DNA of 64,000 bases from Ptychodera flava (Eukaryota; Hemichordata; Enteropneusta; Ptychoderidae), in the NCBI RefSeq assembly GCF_041260155.1, contig NC_091945.1:34106296-34170295 (forward strand). The letters run 5' to 3'. Shown in pieces: positions 47,205 to 59,147 of the stretch. The position numbers and the translations under genes are program-made. Every line of letters starts with the position of its first letter. The first letter of the stretch is position 1. Under the pieces are notes generated by a model. It saw only the letters and a program-made list of their open reading frames with translations. It made no database searches and was not told the DNA's origin.

Positions 47205-47858
47205 TATATCGAACAGATTCATTATTACTTATCAAAATGTGAGATCTCTTCATTGCCATTTTCAAGATGTTGCTAGTGATTTCAGCTTAACTTCAGCTGA
47301 TGTACTAATTTGCAGTGAATCAAGACTACAAACCGGCGATCACAATGATGACTTCAAAATAGCAGACTTCAACCTTTTCAGACAGGATGATAAAAACCGT
47401 CAAAACACACCAGACCATATCATGGTATGGTTATGTACAGCAAAGAAAACACTCTTGAAGCTACCCCACAGACACTGCATTGTTTTAATACAGATTTCTT
47501 AATTGCAATACACAAAACAACATTTGGTTTAGTTCAAATTGTTGGTGTTTACAATCCACCATCATCACCTACATCAAACTTACAACATGCTCTTCTTCAG
47601 CTCATCCATACACTTGAGTACAATCTACCAACCGTGATCATTGGTGATTTCAATGTTGACTTACAAAAGCAAACACAATCTACAAGACAACTATCTGAAC
47701 TTATGACAAAGCACTTCAACTACACACAAGTTATTGAGGAGTCAACAACAGACTATGGATCATGCCTTGATCACATTTACACTAACATCCATTGCATGCA
47801 AAGTGGTGTACTTGAGTCATACTATAGTGACCACAAACCAATTTGGATTGCATTGTAA
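47205..47858 (+). pseudogene. Helentron C-terminal EEP endonuclease domain
   Basis: IITYQNVRSLHCHFQDVASD, ADVLICSESRL, VGVYNPPSSPTSN, PTVIIGDFNVDL, DYGSCLDHIYTN and YYSDHKPIWIAL match the endonuclease/exonuclease/phosphatase fold (N, E, GDFN, D and SDH residues present). The closest general likeness is to LINE-type apurinic endonucleases, from which Helentrons are thought to have gained this domain. One frame change occurs near 47,430-47,500. Confidence 0.85.
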
Positions 47859-48650
47859 AATAGAATAAATCAAAAACTGCGGTCATACTAATTACTGCCC
47901 GTGACTACCCGTAGCTGCCGTAGAGCTGCCTGAGAACGCCCGAGGAAAAGTGGGACAAACAGGTTCAGTTTATTTCATGCCCAGCCAACCCAAAATATCA
48001 TTGATTTGACGTTAACCTGATGTTTTCTCCAGCCGTTTTGAAACACTGAAGACACCGGGCTTCGAGGACGTCGCCAGCTTGACATTGAGTTCATACCATT
48101 CAGTCGAGAGATGGTACAATAATCTCGCCAAACGCTCACAGTTTGACAGCTTACCACCCCTTGCACTGAATGGTATGATCTCACAATCAACTGTAAAGAA
48201 AAAAATTGAAAGATTTCTGCAGTGATGTCAATTACACTTAAGGATTACTCAGCAAGGGCACTTTGCAAGACCAGTACTGGTTAGCCACTTTCATACAGAG
48301 GAATTTCTCCTTACTACTCTTACACAAAAACACTCCATTATTTCTCCGTACTACTCATACTAACTCTCTATTGCTATTTAAACTATGTCCTTCTCAATGG
48401 CTCATTTTAATCTATTTTCTTGAAAGATTTATCAAAAATAGCCATGTTGTTTATCTTTTACTTGAGTTCTTAAAAATAAAAATGGTTTTCTGAAAGAATG
48501 CGTATATGGCTTTTCATTACTTTATGGTGATATCACTTTGGCCTATACAGTGTGAAGCACTGTACCAATCAATTGCACTTGTTATGTAAATGCTGATACA
48601 ATGCCAGAAGCCAAAGACATTCAGCATTTTTTCCACCGAATTCATATTTG
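47859..48650. other. 3' flank of the Helentron; nothing firm
   Basis: Short GC-richer words (ACTGCCCGTGACTACCCGTAG) at about 47,893-47,945 recall the minisatellite at 40,540 only loosely. Between 48,040 and 48,230 a stretch may encode a worn C-terminal end of a retroelement protein, but this is too weak to call. The rest is AT-rich. Confidence 0.35.
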
Positions 48651-48806
48651 TAAATAAAAAGGCCGTTGTCATTGGTCTGTCATGATAATGTCCATGATCT
48701 TGATCATCACAGCTTAAAAAACTTTAAAACTATTGGCAAAAGTTTAAATTTACAGACAAATGCAATATCTATGAAAACACGTGAGCATTTTCAGTTCATG
48801 TCTGGT
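48650..48806. repeat. Tail of an older class 2 element
   Basis: Ends ACACGTGAGCATTTTCAGTT..TGTCTGGT, with TGCAATATCTATGAAA just before it. This is a diverged version of the ending seen at 35,670-35,728 and 50,360-50,421. The next repeat module begins directly after it. Confidence 0.65.
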
Positions 48807-50421
48807 ATGATAAGTTTCAATACTGCACAGCTACATAGCGTCACTATCGTGTGATCGAGGTACAGCGTTGTTGAACGGGATACAGAAACTCTGCAGAGGG
48901 AGAAACAATCGTTGACATGAACAGTAATGTACTTCAGCACGTAGTCCGCAGATAGCGGATCGAGAAAATAAACGTGTCCCAGTAAATAACGGAATATTTA
49001 TGTACATTAACTCGATATTAATCAAATTTCCAGCTCATCGCAAAAAAATGTATTGCAAAGATTAATTTGTCACTGACAAATACTGCACTGTATGGAAAAA
49101 ACAGTCTGTAGAATAGTTCAACTTCAAGTGGTATTACCCGAGACAAACACTTGTGTTGTCAATTTTGATTTCATTTCATAAACTTCATACTTCATCGAGT
49201 ATTGTGTATTTCAGCCTTTGTGAAGCCATTTTATTGATATTTTCAATTTTTGTCTTGGCTTTGTTGTGGAACATGTTGAATCGTCTCCGTGGACATGTAG
49301 GCAAAAGTGTGACGGGGTCGAAGTGACTTGGGTACCTGGGGCCGACCAAAACCAGTGTGAATTACTGGGGTCAAAGCGGACAGCGGCCGGGATGACGTGT
49401 TCCCCAAGCGAGCTACCTTCAGAAGTCTGTTTCATCGCAAAAAACCTCAACTTTTAAAACCCGTCATTTATTTACTGATGTTATTCTCAGCATCACAAAC
49501 ATATACGCCTCTGCTATGTATCACAGCAAATAGTTATATTTGAGCGCGCCGTAAATGGGATCCTCGTTTTTTTGCGAACCCGGAAGTGTGTCTTGCTCAA
49601 TGCATTTCCTACCCATAGCGAGGGAAACTGCCCGCGTTCCCATGCTCCCATGCACCCTTTTTCAATGCCAGTGCAACGCCATCTGTGCAAAATTTGTGGT
49701 GGTATGCTCCCGTGTGATGGAAAACCTCTCTTATTCTAACAATGACGTAGTTGACTTTGGACTTCGATTTCGTAAATGTGATGTCCATGCAGTGAGTTTG
49801 GGTTGGCGCGCTTATAATGCAATCTTCGCCCGCCTGCGGTCCGATATCCCGCATTTATTAGCGATATTTATCTGTTTTGACTTGACCAAAGTTGGCAAAA
49901 CTTGCTATGTACATTAAAGATACTATGATACAAGATATTGAAAGTCATTTGACATTTTTTTCAGCCAATTCCCAATATGCATATTTAATGAACCTTCCAA
50001 ATTAGGGATATATACTGGCATTTACTTGATAAAATTTGGCGAAACATGCTGTGTACATTGATCATTATACCAGGTTATAACAGTATTGAAAGTCATTTTG
50101 CATTTTCATGTCAGCTAATTCATAATTTGCATAAATAGCTAACAAGCTTTCACGGTTTGGCATATAGAGCTTGAAGGACTTGACCAAAGGTAATTACACA
50201 TGCTATATTGTGATACAATGACAGTACTCAAAGAAATTAGTTATTTTTATTTCAGCTAATTACATATTTGAATACTTAATGACCTTTAGAATTGATCTGT
50301 GGTGAAATTCATTGTGTTGATCATAACACTTTAAATGTAGCAAAGCATGTAGCAAAGGTTCAAACTTGCACATAAATGCAATATATAATGAAACACGTGA
50401 GCATTTTCAGTTCATATCTGG
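48807..50421. repeat. 1.6-kb 3' module, copy 2 (without the 107-bp MITE)
   Basis: Very close copy of 34,001-35,728, with the same start ATGATAAGTTTCAATACTGC and the same end. It lacks the nested element and keeps a single TTATAATG (49812-49819), so it is the unoccupied form. A few small indels separate the copies, for example AAAAACCTC near 49,440. The near identity points to a recent duplication or transposition. Confidence 0.85.
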
Positions 50422-50423
50422 TT

Positions 50424-50640
50424 GATAGTATAAACCTACCACAATAAAATGCAATTTTCTAAAGATATTGGAGGGACGTGAGAAAAATAATCCCACACCC
50501 CAATGGGTTGGGATGGAATGTCTCACACTCGTTGGGGAATTCTGTTTTCACACTTGCCTTCGGCTCGTGTGAGACAGAATTCCCCAACTCGTGTGAGACA
50601 TTCTATCCCAACCCGTTGGGGTGTGGGATTCTATTAATCT
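50424..50640. mobile_element. Palindromic element, second copy (reverse of 29,694-29,909)
   Basis: Starts with TAGTATAAACCTACCACAAT and CTAAAGATATTGGAGGGACG, then the large palindrome CCCACACCCCAATGGGTTGG..AACCCGTTGGGGTGTGGG. Seen from the other strand, this is the inner element of the 29.65-29.95 kb cluster. It lies directly after the 3' module, as if these repeats favour each other as targets. Confidence 0.8.
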
Positions 50641-52532
50641 CTGGCACTGAGTCCTCTACGAAGAAATGATGACACTGCGTCATAAGTTAAACGAAACTAA
50701 GTGTAGACGACCTTCATTCTGTATATGAGCCCCTTATTTTGAAAATGTTTGTCTTTGTGTAGGCAAAGCTTTTCTCTAAATATTTCTGTTGCTTAGTTTT
50801 TACTCTTCGCGTAATTGCAAGCGTTGTCCCAACTTGGCGTTAAGATCAGCTAAAAAGGAAGTTTATGACGTTAACGTTGATTTTACAACTTAACCTCAGA
50901 GGGGTTAAAGGTCAGAGGTCTACAAACTTTGGTGTGTATCACTTTGAATAAAAAGAATATACAATAACGATTACAGTCTTTATGCACGGTCAATTTCAGA
51001 GCGACCATTTTTTGTGTAGGAACTGATCATAATACAGTGTATGCTGGTTAAATTTATACTCTGGCGTATAATGACCTGCTGCAGGCTATTCTTAATGTTG
51101 ACTATAAACGACGGAAAAGAGTTATTATAACTTTTATTTTATTTTAACTGAAAGTGGGGAAAATGTTTGTTTATGGGCATGCCCAATTTCAGGGTTTGAG
51201 ATTTTCCACTTTAAGAAATTATTACAATGGTGGCGCCCATTATTTACAATGGTGGCGTCTCCTTACATTCGTAAAAGTTGCGTAATTCCTTGATATATAT
51301 GACAGAACACTGAATAATCTAACTGACACTCTGTGTTGTGGGAGAGAACGCACACGTAGGAAGGTGGAGTTTGGTGCTATACACACAACGGCACTGCAAA
51401 TTGACGTTTGTCACTCGTGACTAACTGAATCTGATTCAATCACATGAAGAAATCGCAACGTTTTCATATTTGCTCATTCTTTCCAGTCATTGTGTAGAGG
51501 CGTATCCCATCTCCCCGTCAGTGATTTCAATCAGATTCTAATCAAACTCCTCTATTCTTTGTTATTTTAAATTAATAATAAACTTGGAAATAAAATAGAA
51601 TCGAAAGTACTCGTAGCGAAAAATAAATTGTTCTTGCATTCTTTACTCAAAATCTTTACGTATGTTCATTTTGAATTTAATAAACATAGTTAGCCTAATC
51701 TAAAAATATTCCAGTCCGATGTATGATTGTATTCTGTACCATATTGTACATGTCAATCTGGCGGATTTGTCATGCAGAATACGTCAAGGTGAGCAAAGTT
51801 TTCTCCTCTAGCACTCAACTTGTCTGTCCTTTGTTAACTATTGTCAATAAGTTGTAAAACAATTCCCTTTGTAGTATGATTGTCTTTGCATGGGTTTGCA
51901 AAGGCTATATTGCTATTTCTACAACTTGAACTTACACAGAAAGACTTCCTCAAGTTATCTTCATCGAACTCACCTTCCGACTAATTCAGAATTAGAGCTG
52001 TGTTCATTCTGAATCTATTTGTTTGTCAGCTTTTGCTGTGAGAACTAGTGCTATATGCGAAACACGGTGACAAGGGGAGTTAACGGATCAATCGCCACAT
52101 TGTAAGATGGTTTTAATCGATAATTGTGTTTGCCCCGACCTTCCTTTAAATGTCAATTTAATGTAACATTGTCACTTTACTGAACTGTATCAATCAACAG
52201 AAATTTAGTACAAGGATAGGGAACCATCTGGGCATTCGTCTTACAACCGTCATCAAAAATCCCCTTCGAGACGCTCACACTTTGTTGCTTTTATACTACA
52301 GAAACACAGTAAGGTTATTTCGCAAAAAAGCCAAAACATGTCCTAAGCTGCCAAAGCTACAACTGTAATGTGCATCTTTGTTGCCCAACAATGAAGCGGA
52401 ACTTGGCGATAATATGTAAAAACCAGGCTTATTTCTCTCGTGAGAGTTAACATCGTTATAGGCGACCACAACTCCTGGCCGATCAATGTATTGGACCTTG
52501 CTAACAGACCAACTTCCCCGAATCTCTCGCAG
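50641..52532. other. Upstream region of ROCO copy B; no gene recognised
   Basis: AT-rich, with no domain-bearing frame. An equivalent of the first exon of copy A (start METTESRF) was looked for and not found, so copy B either lacks it or has a diverged one. Confidence 0.5.
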
Positions 52533-55500
52533 ATGACCTTGTACAGATGGTCAAATTGTGCGGTGGTTTAACTCCAAGCATCAAGAAAGGAGAGAGAATT
52601 ACTCGTGCAACAAGATCTATCGGCGGTATTTGAGAAACTTATTGAAATCAGTCATCTTTCGACAACCAAGTCCAGTGTGTTAGTCCAACTCCTGCAGAAG
52701 ATTAAGAGGTCAGATTTGGCTGAAGATGCAAAGGTCAGGTACCGTCTATTTACAAGTCAATTTACATTATGGTTGCTGATGCATCACGTGACCTGGACGA
52801 CGATTGTCCAATGGACAATGGACAATGCTGGAAAAAGAAAATGAAGTATAAAGCTAATCTTCACCGGCTTTACTTTTATGCGTATATTTACTACACTTCG
52901 CTTTGTAAAAGATTATGATGATGCCACTAATGTTTGGCTAGATGTACATAATATGTTGTTCTGTCGTCATGCTTTTTAAAAGCCAAGGTTTATAAAATGA
53001 TGAATTCCCAATAAGCAATAAAGAACGCCAGCAGGTAAAGTTCGAATTCTGCATTGGCAGTAGAGCTTTCAAGGGCTTTCAAATATACACTAATTGATAA
53101 CTGCAAATATGGCATTGTTCCAATAATGGTCTTTTGACTACAATTAGAAGTCAACGCCGACGCTAACGCAGAATTATGCTCATGAATTATTTTGTATAAC
53201 AAAATGATCAAAGTCACATGGCATTTCGAGTTTCATAACCATCATATCATCATTTGGCCTTTGAATATTGCCTGGTATGCAAAGTATTTGCTCACAAAAG
53301 ACAAAGCTGACTCACTTACCTACCTCTTCCGCCCTTCAGATTACTTGACATTTTGGCTGAATTCAATCCATACATGCAGCAAGAAGTCGAAGAGAAACTC
53401 GACATTAATGGTCAGAAATACAGTTCTCCACTGGTAATATTGGTCGCCACTAAGAAGGATGAGTTAAGCCAGGATGAACAGGTTATTTACAACAATCATT
53501 TGTGCTTTGATCTTTCCCAGACTTTGTCACAGCCTCAAGTTCTCCTCCATATCCTAGAGCGCCCTCATATTATATTCTCATATGAGAATAGCACGGTGCC
53601 TCTATAGCATTCTGGTTCTAGATCATTTTCAATTTCTTGAACTATCATCTCATGTTTTCAATACACAATAACCGCATGGCGTTTGGTTGGGAAATTCTAA
53701 ATGTAAATGTTTAAGCAGTTGACAGATATGTGTCATATATATGTGTTATAGACGTTTGCCAAAACACTATTCCAATCTGATAAAGTGCATTTTGCATTCG
53801 TCGCACCAAGGTAGCTGACGCCTCGAAAATGGAAGACTAAGGCTTTTACTCAAACTTATTCTCGAGCAAACTTTCAACCATTCTATTTCAAAGTACAGAA
53901 GAAAATTCGCGGGTTACCGTGCAAATTTTGGTTAGAGAGAAACAAATTACCCAAAATTTACAGATATTTGAAATTAAAATGGCCACGATCCCTTTGTGAT
54001 CCATGGGGAAATAAAGTTCCCGATTTCACAAAATTAAGTCTTTACTCCAGAATTTTCTGAATGATCCCCGCAAGTGGTAGATTAAAGGAATGCTCTAAGG
54101 CCAAAAAAATAATAGGTTTGTTTCTGGTCATTGACATGTGGCAAAAATGGTGCTGCGACGCGTTTTTTTTCAATCTTTTTTTTTATTTTAGGGCAAATGA
54201 AAAACAGGAAAAAAGAGTTGACGCACACTTTGAAGTGATGAGGGCGGTGACCAGAAACAAATCAATTTTATTTTGCCTAACAGTTTGAGAGTCCGAATAT
54301 CTGTCCCCGATGCACATTCTACCTTAATTTATTGAATTTCCATTTTAAACTATTTCAGGATGAATTCGTCCATGATGTTAGGCTGTATCTTGCAGAAGCA
54401 TGCGAAGAGGCGTTTGATGCTCATGTGTTTCAAGAAACCTTTATGGTGGACAACAGAAAAAGCGGAGAACGAGGAAGAAGATCCCGAAATCGAGAGGTTG
54501 AGAGAGTGTCTAAAAGAGGTCTCTGAAGTACCAATCTTCACCACAGATGTACCGGTGAGATGGCTCCGCTTAGAACTTGTACTCAAGGCGTTAAAAGACC
54601 TCAACAAACACGTTGTTACCATTTTGGCTAAGTTCGGCATCGGGGAAGAAGAATCGGAGAAAGTTCTCGAGTACTTCCATAAGACTGGCATCACGTACCA
54701 CTTTGAAGACTTACTGGTCTTAGAAGCAAAATGGCTAACCACCATCTTAGGTCGGGTGATATCGATTAAACTCGGTGACGTTCCTTTCAAAACATCCCAA
54801 GAAGGAAAGATTCCTCATCGACCTTCGTCGCCATGGCATCTTGCACGAGGAGCTCTTGGACTTGCTTCTCGAAGAAAGACAAAGGAATAACAGCAGAGGG
54901 CTATCGCAGACAGAAAGTGACTTTACTGGGATTTCGCAGATCGTTGATCATCCGGAACAAACCCAAACTTTTGACAGATCTGAAGATGAAAATGATGTGA
55001 TATGGAAGCGAAGATCGGAGGTTTTTTATCTTCCAAACAACAATAATCTCCCTGTGGTCAAGATCAGGTTGACGTCGGGCGCAATACGAAGTCACAAGAC
55101 TCAGACACAGACGCTCTCTGACAAGCGAAGGAAGGAAAAGATTCATAGAACTTCTCGGGAACTTTGATCTCGTATTTCCTTTGAATTCTAAACATGTGTC
55201 AACAGCGTACATAGTGCCATCCTTGCCTTAACTTGACAGATTAGAAGTGCTTCCTCTCGGAGAACAGAAGAGTTACCACACCCTGCCTCTGTGTTATCAT
55301 TTTTCTGGTGGTTTTCTTCCAGAAGGGTTTTACTACCGACTTGTCGTTCGCTGTTTGGAAAATTGGCGCGAAGAGATCGACGGAACCACATCTCAGGAAA
55401 ACCTGAAATATCACCATGCTCGCATTCCCGTCAGTAAGCGACACAGAATGACACTGACAAAGATTGGATCAGACATTGTCATGGTGATGTGGTATTCCAC

Positions 55501-57679
55501 AACGGAGAGGACATTTAAACCTCTTCATCCAAAACCTGATCCACGAAGTGCAGGGAAGTAAGAATATTTGTCGAAGAGCAGATGAATGATATCATCAGCA
55601 CATGGATGCCATCGCTCAGGTAAATTAAGGTACTTTATTATTCATATTATCACAACCACAATTCCTGTAATATTTGTGAAAAGAATTGAAAAAAGAATGC
55701 CCATCGTATTACATTTCTTCTTAACAGCTTTCTTAGGGAAACACTGAAAGCTGCTGCGACGTGCAGAATACATGTATGCTGTAGGCACATGTAACAAAAA
55801 TCGTTCGGTCAGATTGTATCTTAGTACTATTACATTTTTCCAAAGATATGAAACCAGAGTTCGGTGCAGCTGTGAAGGTCACAAGAAAAAATACCAAGAC
55901 TCTGACTGTGAGAAATGGATAGGTGATAATGATTTCGTCTACCACGATGTCAAAGTAGACACCACCGTACCAAGTCACCAAGGAGTGTCAATTAGTCCTG
56001 AAATGAATCTGAGGGAAGGTATTGAACAAACCAGAAAGTACGTCGGACCCAACAGAGTTCAGTGTACAGAGATGCCCTGTATGATGGATTTAGCACCCGT
56101 AAAGACTTGGTTTGGTGAGTAGTATTACTGCCATTTCCACATGTATGTTCGGGATGAAGTGTCTAGAATTACTTTGCTGGAAGAAGCCGTTGCTTTCTAT
56201 TAAATGCAAAGACAACTGTAAAGAGAAATAAAATGATGTCGACAACGTGTTATGGGCTAGGTGTAAACTATTTTGACTTCTGTATAATGTGCAAAGATTG
56301 TTTCAACATTTTGTGGACACAAAAAATTACATCAACGTGTGTGTTCAAACCTTAATGTGCTTAACTGTAAACATATGTACTTCCCTATCCCAGGTGTTTC
56401 GCATCCTCTCAAGATGGCTGCAAAAGAATTTATGGAAAGGCTGCCAAAATTAGGAGTGAGTTATTCACACGAGTATTATTTTTAACTCCATTCCAGATAT
56501 ATCTGTCTTAGTAAGGGAACATAAGAATAGCGAAGGCGATAATTGAAATCCGAAGATGAGATTCAAAATCATTTCGAATTGCCACCATGAACTAAAAACG
56601 TACATAAAATTATGTTAAATCGTCGCATTGTACAAATATGCTAGCGTTCTTCCATTACATCTCAATTAGCCGTATCGTTTCATGGATTTTCAGCATTTCA
56701 TGTTGTACTCAGAATATCAATTCGTGTAGCCCAGTATACGACTTCTCAACACCACATCCATTATCAGACATTACACGCAGGCTGTATTGACAAGTTTTAC
56801 ACTGGGATATACAGTGGTTTAGTGTCCGGACAAAGACAATGTGTCAACGATAATATTGCTCGGTGTTGACAAGGGTATTACTTTGATACCAACATGTTTT
56901 TTATGAGAAAAGAATACGATGTTTATTTGTTTTACAGAACAAAACAATAGAAATGTTTTAAAATGTCACAGCTTCCCGTAAAGAAATGCTGAGCTATGAA
57001 TTCAAGCTTTACATAAACCACAGGGCATTTGATTGCATTAGACAGAATTCGAAATTTTTTGCATCTTTTGATAACGCAAGATTCAGCGGGAATATGCGTG
57101 CTCATCGACGATTTGACAATCTTCTCAGAAATGATTGAATCGCTAGAGAGAGCTAGGTGAGCCACCTGATTACTTACGTATACCCTATCTTTTCTTTCAG
57201 GTTGTAACCTTTGTTTGCCTGATCTTCGTCTTCGTGTCGGTGTTCGTATTAGGCATTGAGTCTGTCCTTATCAAGTGCCAAGCCATTCCATCAGTTGCAG
57301 GAATTATTCTGCTTTCCCAGTGCGTCGCAACATTTATCATCCTCATCTGTGCCTTTGTACTGGCAACGTGGATGTGCATATTTTACAGTAGGGACGACGA
57401 CGAATACCGAACTGTGAGGGCGCTGTTTCTGGTCGTACTCTCTGTGACGTTTCTGTACCTTCCAATGTTTACCAGAGAGGTAAGAGTGTTCGCTTTTCGA
57501 TACAGAACATTGTAGACGTGTATTTTGGTGGTTATGTGTTTGAGCATTTCAAACATTATTACTATTTGACTCCAGCAACACAATAATTATGACCCTGCCT
57601 CTGTTTGTAGATCGCAAAGATGACAGAGGACTGCCCGGAAGAAGAAGTTACTCGTCTTGGTAACAACACCAGCACTTAG
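52533..57679 (+). pseudogene. Decayed ROCO copy B
   Basis: Pieces match copy A in order: DED 52533-52738, a joined fragment at about 52,755-52,853, G4 exon 53340-53481 (LVILVATKKDELS), COR 54359-55619, Cys exon 55846-56114, short exon 56394-56455, membrane exon 57201-57479 and last exon 57611-57679 (IAKMTEDCPEEEV..NNTST). The exons with the P-loop and G3 are missing: the DED exon runs almost directly into the exon after G3. Frame changes relative to copy A occur in the DED (near 52,590), the G4 exon (one base lost) and several times in COR, and a CAA-to-TAA change lies at about 55,229. The Cys exon has two compensating single-base changes. The splice donor after the joined fragment is lost (GT to CT). 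The three-helix membrane exon, by contrast, is fully open: VVTFVCLIFVFVSVFVLGIE, TFIILICAFVLATWMCIF and VRALFLVVLSVTFLYLPMF. Confidence 0.85.
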
Positions 57680-59147
57680 AAGAATACTGTGTAACAGAGA
57701 ATCTATGCATACTATGCCAAAACGAGTATAAATGGTTTGCTAACAGTCACTTTTCGGTCCAGACTTTCCTTCAGAACTCAGATATAATACTTTCAAATAT
57801 TTACTTTAAATTTTCATTCGTTTATAAATTTGCGGTGTTTGCGTTGAAAATTTACGTTGTCTTAAATACCTAGAGAATTTATAAGATTACGACAAACCTT
57901 AAAACTTAAACGTGAGCATCGCCTAACTATAAAACTTAAACTTGAGAATCGCCGTACCATGAAACTTACATATTCAGATTTGCTGAAAAGCTTTGGTGAT
58001 TATTTTTATATTGCCCCTCTGAGCAAAAAAAATATGCAATAATTACTGTTCAATTGTTTGTGTTATCCTCAACATATCACAACTCGTTTTACGACTGCCT
58101 TTCATATATAGGTCAATTTTATGCCAAAGATGTAACGATCTGATTTTTTTTCAAAACGATAGTCAGGATACCGTGTGCCATTTTTTCACGTAAATGAATT
58201 CCACAACTGCGAACAGCTAAGTCTGTTTGAGCCTGTGCCTTTTCAGAAAAGTCTTTTCAAACACACAGGGATAATGTCGGTTTGTTCTTCACAAGAAGAA
58301 TCTTTGAAATGTCGTTAAAATCAAAACATTTACAACTCAACTTTCCCAGGGATAGTTGTGTACATGTTTACTCAGCAACTGTTTTCGTGTTATTTTTGAC
58401 ATCGGATATGTACACCGTCCATGCGACATAACATATCGGGTACTGCAGTTACAAAAATCAAGAGTGTAGCTTTACTTTAAATGGAATAAAATAAAATACT
58501 TACCGGGAAAAGAAGTCTGTGTCTGTTTTTTTTTTACAGTGTGGCCGTTACGAGCCCTTCAGCTCTCATAGACCAAAAACGATAGTGACAATATCAGTAT
58601 ATCTTACTTCATTACTTTCTGTTATTGTTGTTGTTGTTGTTGTTCCTCGACATAGCAACAGGATGCCCAGTACGGTACCAGACGCTACGGGTGAAGTTGA
58701 CGTTTTAAAAACGTGTAATTTTAGAATGACTGATTGATTGTTCCACATATCCCAACAAGTCTTGAAAACCAGATCTGCAGAGTTTTTCAATCCCTTTTAA
58801 TGATAATATTTTGGTCTGAACTTGTTTTAAGAGTTTCTGTAGAGAGCGCCGTGATTATACCAATTTGATTTCAGTTTGATATCTGATTAGTTGAACAGCT
58901 GCATTCTGTGCAGCGGAGGAAGAGCTGCATGTGACGTCATTCGAGAGGAGTGCATTGTATCATTGCTCAACTATGACTCTTGGCGTTGGTAATATACTTC
59001 TTGTCCCAGCGTGGTCCAGAAGAGATCTAGGTCTTCTAGCAGTTCAAATTATCAATTTAAGAATGTGATGCATTCGGCGTCACTTCTAAATTGTCAACGT
59101 ACTTAGGGAAAATCATACGTATCTCTAAATACGGTTTCAATTTGTAA
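57680..59147. other. No gene recognised
   Basis: 3' flank of copy B and AT-rich DNA. A short (TTG)n tract lies near 58,623-58,643. Nothing else was seen. Confidence 0.5.

Larger units (their letters stand above)
41591..47858 (+). mobile_element. Decayed autonomous Helentron (coding part)
   Basis: One plus-strand region encodes, in order, OTU protease, short 21-residue repeats, a DUF6570-like Cys domain, a Rep nuclease, a PIF1-type helicase and an EEP endonuclease. This order, especially a C-terminal endonuclease, defines Helentrons (Helitron2). The reading frame changes roughly ten times, so it is an inactive relic. The true ends were not located: the minisatellite at 40,540 may lie near the 5' end, and a 3' hairpin was not identified within 47,859-48,650. 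Confidence 0.85.

Noticed and set aside
47975-48190. A LINE 3' coding end
   Set aside because: A frame here loosely recalls the tail of LINE proteins, but no RT motif is next to it and the likeness is too weak.
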